Shown here: positions 40,154 to 43,578 of the stretch, one piece after another
Numbering within the stretch: position 1 is the first letter of the stretch
Layout of the letters: each line of letters opens with the position of its first letter
NCBI GenBank assembly: GCA_965221735.1
Contig: CBDCSS010000001.1
Span: 1-43,578, forward strand
Length of the DNA stretch: 43,578 bases
Direction of reading: 5' to 3'
Source: UBA2991 sp965221735
Lineage (GTDB): Bacteria; Chloroflexota; Dehalococcoidia; Tepidiformales; Tepidiformaceae
The notes under the pieces: generated by a model
Told to the model about the DNA's origin: nothing
Database searches by the model: none
The model's input: the letters and a program-made list of their open reading frames with translations, nothing else
Program-made: the position numbers and the translations under genes

Positions 40154-40726
40154 CTAGCCTACCACCCCCCGCGCTATCGCAAGTAGCACGTCCCGGAAGG
40201 GCTCCGGCGTGGCGGCGCGCTCGCGGCGACTGAGGTACATGCAATTGCCCTCGCCGCGCTCTCCTGCCTTGCGCGAGACAGGCTCGACGACTGCGTGGGA
40301 CCATTCCAGGCTCGGCAGGGTCGGCGCGATGGCGTAGAGCATCGAAGGCTTGGATGCGCGGTGCCCGTAATGCCCCTGGTCCACGAGGCACGTCCAGCCG
40401 CCGCAGAAGTCCGCAGGAGACCATCCGAGCCCACGCTTCGGGCGGCCAATCTCGAACCACTCCCATGCTCGCGAGCCGGCAGGGTGCTCCAGTACGCCGC
40501 CGTAGCACCTCACCGCGTCGAGCGCCATCCGGAAGCATCCGCCGTCATCGCCGAGATGTTTCGGTGGCTTGCCGGCCGCAATCCAGGCGGGACCGCCGAG
40601 CGGATGCGCGACGACCGGATGCGGACCCGCGTAGCGCCGCGCGTCCCGTGCCTCGTCCCACACCTCGACGCCATCCAGCCCCGCGTAGCAGTCCCGCGGG
40701 TCGACGTAGAGCGCCGCGACGGTCAC
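40154..40726 (-). CDS. Conserved phage protein of unknown function, 190 aa
   Basis: GTG at 40726 overlaps the HNH stop (GTGA). VTVAALYVDPRDCYAGLDGVEVWDEARDARRYAGPHPVVAHPLGG and later DDGGCFRMALDAVRCYGGVLEHPAGSRAW, GGWTCLVDQGHYGHRASK. I know this pattern as a widespread phage family with no proven role (relatives have the AHPPC motif where this has AHPLG). Probably binds a ligand through the conserved His/Gly loops. Confidence 0.7.
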   Translation of the reverse strand: MTVAALYVDPRDCYAGLDGVEVWDEARDARRYAGPHPVVAHPLGGPAWIAAGKPPKHLGDDGGCFRMALDAVRCYGGVLEHPAGSRAWEWFEIGRPKRGLGWSPADFCGGWTCLVDQGHYGHRASKPSMLYAIAPTLPSLEWSHAVVEPVSRKAGERGEGNCMYLSRRERAATPEPFRDVLLAIARGVVG

Positions 40727-41028
40727 GTGGTGTGCCACGGATGGCGCGGGTCCACCGGCTGGCCGTCCGCGCCCACGTCGAGCGAGTAGCCGCGCCGTCC
40801 ATCGCCGGGAAGCCGCGCGTCCTTGACGCGATGGCAAGTCATGCACAGCGTCTGGAGGTTTTTCGGGTCGAACGCGCGCCTCGGATTCAGCCGCACCGGC
40901 ACGATGTGGTCCACCTGCATCCGCCGCGTGCGCTTCCCGCAGCGCTCGCACCGCGGGCGCCGCGCGAGCTGGCGCGCACGCAAGACCCGCCAGCGGGGGT
41001 CGGCGTAGACCCATCGGTTCACGCTCAC
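40723..41028 (-). CDS. HNH endonuclease, 101 aa
   Basis: MSVNRWVYADPRWRVLRARQLARRPRCERCGKRTRRMQVDHIVPVRLNPRRAFDPKNLQTLCMTCHRVKDARLP: a CxxC pair, then DHI...D..N...C..CH, the complete HNH motif with zinc-binding Cys. Phages with HK97-type terminases often need such a nuclease next to the terminase for packaging cleavage; it may also be free-standing. Confidence 0.9.
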   Translation of the reverse strand: MSVNRWVYADPRWRVLRARQLARRPRCERCGKRTRRMQVDHIVPVRLNPRRAFDPKNLQTLCMTCHRVKDARLPGDGRRGYSLDVGADGQPVDPRHPWHTT

Positions 41029-41043
41029 AGCAGCGCCGCCTGC

Positions 41044-41196
41044 TCAGGCTCGCACGCCGCCAGCAGCGGGAGGTCCGGGGTCATCTCGCCGAGCCTCGTG
41101 CGCCTCCCGCGGGGTCAGGCGCACCGGAGCCGGGCCGACGAACGCACGGGCGCGCAAGGCGCACCATTCATCCGCCTCCATCGGTGATCCAGTCAT
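41044..41196 (-). CDS. Small hypothetical protein, 50 aa
   Basis: ATG at 41196 overlaps the preceding stop (ATGA). MTGSPMEADEWCALRARAFVGPAPVRLTPREAHEARR is helical and Ala/Arg rich. Supported only by the overlap and short gap to the HNH gene. Confidence 0.45.
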   Translation of the reverse strand: MTGSPMEADEWCALRARAFVGPAPVRLTPREAHEARRDDPGPPAAGGVRA

Positions 41197-41492
41197 CGCA
41201 TCCTTCCTCCGCAGTGCCCGCACTCGGCCGGCCCGAGCAGGCGCCGCACGGTCCTGTACCAGTGCCGCGGGTCGTACCACCGCGGCGTGCACGCGTTTCG
41301 GGAACGCTCCAGGCGCGCGATGTATTCCTCGCGCGAGCACTCGAACAGGTCGGCCATCGCATCGATGCCGTCGCGGAATTGCTTCGCGGCCGGGAAGCAA
41401 TCAGAAAAATCAGGCGCCGGATTACGCTCGGCGAAGTCCATGAGCGCGCGAAACTGCGCCTCATCCGACTCGGGAGGGGTTACCATCTTCAT
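41193..41492 (-). CDS. Hypothetical protein with C-terminal CxxC, 99 aa
   Basis: MKMVTPPESDEAQFRALMDFAERNPAPDFSDCFPAAKQFRDGID...ends LLGPAECGHCGGRMR, a CxxC knuckle. The AREEYIARLERSRN-like segment is helical. AGGAG-like site upstream. Precedes HNH in the packaging region; no family recognised. Confidence 0.62.
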   Translation of the reverse strand: MKMVTPPESDEAQFRALMDFAERNPAPDFSDCFPAAKQFRDGIDAMADLFECSREEYIARLERSRNACTPRWYDPRHWYRTVRRLLGPAECGHCGGRMR

Positions 41493-41517
41493 CGCGGTGG
41501 CTCCTTGTCAGCCTTCG

Positions 41518-41548
41518 GGACCGGTCGCGGTTGCAGCCGCGCCGGTCC
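41518..41548. repeat. Imperfect hairpin, 12 paired bases with one bulge
   Basis: GGACCGG, bulged T, CGCGG, loop TTGCAG, then CCGCG CCGGTCC. It lies in the 68-bp gap between the genes starting at 41492 and ending at 41561. No T tract on either strand, so it is not a clear terminator; it could shape the leader of the downstream gene. Confidence 0.6.
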
Positions 41549-41560
41549 ACGCATCATACA

Positions 41561-41740
41561 TCACTTCGGCGCCCGCCCCAGAATCCGCTCGACGTACTCC
41601 GCCGGCGTCTCGCTCTCGTCGGTCGCGTACAGCTCGCGCATCCGCTTGCGCCGCCGCTCCGCCTCGCTCTCCGCCTTGTCCACGATCAGCGACGCGCCCG
41701 ACACCGCGGCGCGCGGCCTAGGCCGTTTCGGCTTGTTCAT
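41561..41740 (-). CDS. Small basic/helical protein overlapping terL, 59 aa
   Basis: MNKPKRPRPRAAVSGASLIVDKAESEAERRRKRMRELYATDESETPAEYVERIL. Starts 23 bases before the terminase stop, in another frame. Basic N-terminus and helix-rich C-terminus resemble a small DNA-binding accessory protein; too short for a normal small terminase. Below default ORF length limits. Confidence 0.65.
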   Translation of the reverse strand: MNKPKRPRPRAAVSGASLIVDKAESEAERRRKRMRELYATDESETPAEYVERILGRAPK

Positions 41741-43578
41741 GCTCCTGCTCCTGCTCCTGCCATAGCCACTCGCACGCGCCCGCGGCCATCGTGAGCGCTA
41801 CCAGGGCGTCGATGCGCACGTGGCTCGCCGATTTCGTCCAGCGCTTCTGTCCGGTGTCACTCTCGCGCATCACCGCGCCCGCCGCCGCCGAGCGCAGCAC
41901 CGGCGAGCGCTCCACGGTCAGCCGCCGGGACTGGATGATGCGCTCCAAGAACCCGAGCGACGCGCCCATGCGCAGCTTGCTCGTCGCACGCGGCCCGAAC
42001 CCCTGCGGATGGTCGACGTACGCCATCCCCTGCGGCATCCCCGCCAGGTCAAGCGCCTCGTGAAAGCGCGTGAACCGCCAGCCATCGTAGACCACCGCCA
42101 GCACGTTCAGCTCGTGACCCTCGATGGCGTCCACCACCTCGTCGGCCACGTCCGCGTACTCCACCGTGTGCCCGTCCGTCGTGCGCAGAATCCGCTCCTC
42201 GACCCACTTCAGGTACGGCCGCCGGTCCCGGTCCGCGCGCTCGCGCAAGCCGTCCGCGGGGAGGTACGTCCAGGTCACGGCATGGAACTTCGCCCGCCCG
42301 TCGTCCGTCCAGTCCACCGCGCCCATCCACGACAGCGCCGTCATGTCGCCCGACTCGGACAGGTCCACCCCGAGCACCACGTCTCCGCCGGCGAGCGCCG
42401 CAATGCCGTCGTCGACCTCAATCTGATTCCACAGCGCTCCGGCCATCCAGGTCGCCTCCGATATCCCCGACCACCGGCAGAAGTGCAGCCGGTCCACGTC
42501 GGCCCGCCGGCTCGGGTACATGCCCGCGTCCTGCACCGCGTCACGCAGCGCCTGCACCGACTGCGAAACGCCAAGCATGGGATTCGCCTTGCGCCAGCAG
42601 CCCTCGTCGGTGAACGGGTCGTCGCCCGCGTCCAAGCCGCACACGTAGGCGAACGAGTCCTCCGCCTTGTACTCCCCGGTCAGCAGCTTCGTCGCCGCCT
42701 CGTGCTCCTCCAGCGCCACCGAATCCACGTCCGAGTACCCGCTGTTCGTCGCCAGCACCAGCAGCGGCTGGCGGCGGAACTTGAACCCGCGCGTCACCAT
42801 CGACACCAGCCGGCCGTCCGTGTGCTCGTGCACCTCGTCGAGGAACGCCATGTGCGGCTTGATGCCGCTCTCGGTCTTGCCCGAGTCCCGCGACAGCAGG
42901 CGCGCCCGCGACTTCGTGGGCCAGTGCGTCACGCCGTACGTCGGCACCACGCCCGTGTACCGCAGGTCGGGCAACGCGGACACCCGCGCCATCTCCGCCA
43001 CATCCGTCATGCAGATCTGCGCCTGGTCCCGCTTCGCCGCCCCCATGTACACCTCGGCGCCCGGCTCGCCGTCGGCACACAGACCGTAGAGCGCCATCAG
43101 CCCCATGCTCGGCGTCTTGCTGTTCCCCTTCCCGATCTCCAGGTACGCCCGCCGGAACCGCCGCGGCCACTTCGCCGGCACCGTCGTCGGCTCGCCTTCC
43201 CGCCACGCCCGCCAGCCGAACAAGTTACCGAAGATGAACTCCTGCATCGGATGCAGGACCACCGGCTCGCCGTAGAACTGCCCCTGCCACAGCCGGATCC
43301 GCTCGGCGAAATCCCGGAAGTGCTCGTAGCGCTCCAGCGAGAAATACATCCGGGCGCCGCGGCGCAGCCGGTAGCCCCGCGTCATGTTCCGGCGGAAATC
43401 CTCGAGGTGCCGCCGGCACGCCGCCCTCACCAGAGGACCCGCCGGCTCCTCGCCCCGGTCCACCGCCCGCGCGTAGTCCATGCAGGGGTCGTAGTCGGGC
43501 GAGACGGCCCTGTGGCCCTCTCTGACCGGCGGGAGGGGCGATGAGGCATACCCGGCAGGGTCAGGCCCCGAAATCGCC
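41718..43578 (-). CDS. terL: Large terminase subunit, HK97-type, start beyond right edge
   Basis: Open to the window edge; the first in-frame ATG is at 43481, but the sequence before it (PLPPVREGHRAVSPDYDPC) is already typical terminase N-terminus, so the true start is outside. ATPase: EIGKGNSKT (Walker A-like) and MAFLDEVHEH (Walker B with catalytic Glu). Nuclease: VVLGVDLSESGDMTAL, VVYDGWRF and RIDALVALTMA giving the acidic metal site. It packages and cuts concatemeric DNA at the portal. The C-terminus ends in a Gln/Glu repeat. If ends join, the frame connects to the zinc-ribbon gene at 551-1. Confidence 0.92.
   Translation of the reverse strand, partial: AISGPDPAGYASSPLPPVREGHRAVSPDYDPCMDYARAVDRGEEPAGPLVRAACRRHLEDFRRNMTRGYRLRRGARMYFSLERYEHFRDFAERIRLWQGQFYGEPVVLHPMQEFIFGNLFGWRAWREGEPTTVPAKWPRRFRRAYLEIGKGNSKTPSMGLMALYGLCADGEPGAEVYMGAAKRDQAQICMTDVAEMARVSALPDLRYTGVVPTYGVTHWPTKSRARLLSRDSGKTESGIKPHMAFLDEVHEHTDGRLVSMVTRGFKFRRQPLLVLATNSGYSDVDSVALEEHEAATKLLTGEYKAEDSFAYVCGLDAGDDPFTDEGCWRKANPMLGVSQSVQALRDAVQDAGMYPSRRADVDRLHFCRWSGISEATWMAGALWNQIEVDDGIAALAGGDVVLGVDLSESGDMTALSWMGAVDWTDDGRAKFHAVTWTYLPADGLRERADRDRRPYLKWVEERILRTTDGHTVEYADVADEVVDAIEGHELNVLAVVYDGWRFTRFHEALDLAGMPQGMAYVDHPQGFGPRATSKLRMGASLGFLERIIQSRRLTVERSPVLRSAAAGAVMRESDTGQKRWTKSASHVRIDALVALTMAAGACEWLWQEQEQEHEQAETA

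Overview
The window reads as the genome, or nearly all of it, of a GC-rich tailed dsDNA phage with siphovirus morphology. It carries a HK97-type large terminase, portal, ClpP-like prohead protease, major capsid protein, head-tail connectors, a major tail protein, a gpG/gpGT-type tail chaperone pair, a short tape measure protein and a gpJ-like tail tip protein. The Rz/Rz1 spanin pair, with a clear lipobox, points to a Gram-negative host. I see no integrase, no classical repressor, no DNA polymerase and no tRNA gene. Almost all genes lie on the minus strand in tight ATGA or GTGA overlaps. The minus-strand gene that runs off the left edge and the terminase that runs off the right edge are in the same reading frame if the two ends are joined, which suggests a circularly permuted genome cut inside one ORF.

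Layout. 1-10.1 kb (minus) is the DNA metabolism and recombination block: zinc-ribbon protein, D5-like primase-helicase, HTH-Dam fusion, SF2 helicase, a miniature PAPS-reductase-like protein, a Cas4/DUF2800-like protein, an SMC/Rad50-like ATPase, RecT, a VRR-NUC nuclease and a CopG-type regulator. 10.2-13.1 kb (plus) is a divergent accessory operon: a DUF6948-like gene, a perfect 18-bp hairpin, an array of seven translationally coupled Gly-X low-complexity ORFs, and a putative 2OG-Fe(II) oxygenase. 13.1-29.3 kb (minus) is the head and tail module. 29.37-30.05 kb (plus) is a small three-gene operon with a recognisable promoter and repeated GCATATGC palindromes. 30.0-33.8 kb (minus) holds lysis genes and small charged helical proteins. 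33.8-38.7 kb (minus) holds a possible pore-forming-like protein, small hypothetical proteins and a long fibre-like protein. 38.8-43.6 kb (minus) holds portal, an HNH nuclease, small proteins and the terminase.

The most unusual element is the array at 10.53-12.17 kb. Seven ORFs all start with MATNR, consist of Gly alternating with only Tyr, Ser, Asp or Phe, and six keep a GRE tail (one of these lies behind a premature stop; the seventh ends GRG). The DNA is a strict GGC-NNC hexamer string in which NNC is TAC, TCC, GAC or TTC. Each junction carries a Shine-Dalgarno sequence and a TGATG stop/start overlap. A second GGC-anchored repeat, of period 5 (GGCNN on the transcribed minus strand), occurs just upstream of three separate genes. 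Other notable signals are two predicted -1 frameshift sites in tail genes (GGGAAAT and GGGGGGG), two 63-bp-spaced palindromes inside the Dam gene, and a primase whose Toprim acidic residues appear to be lost.
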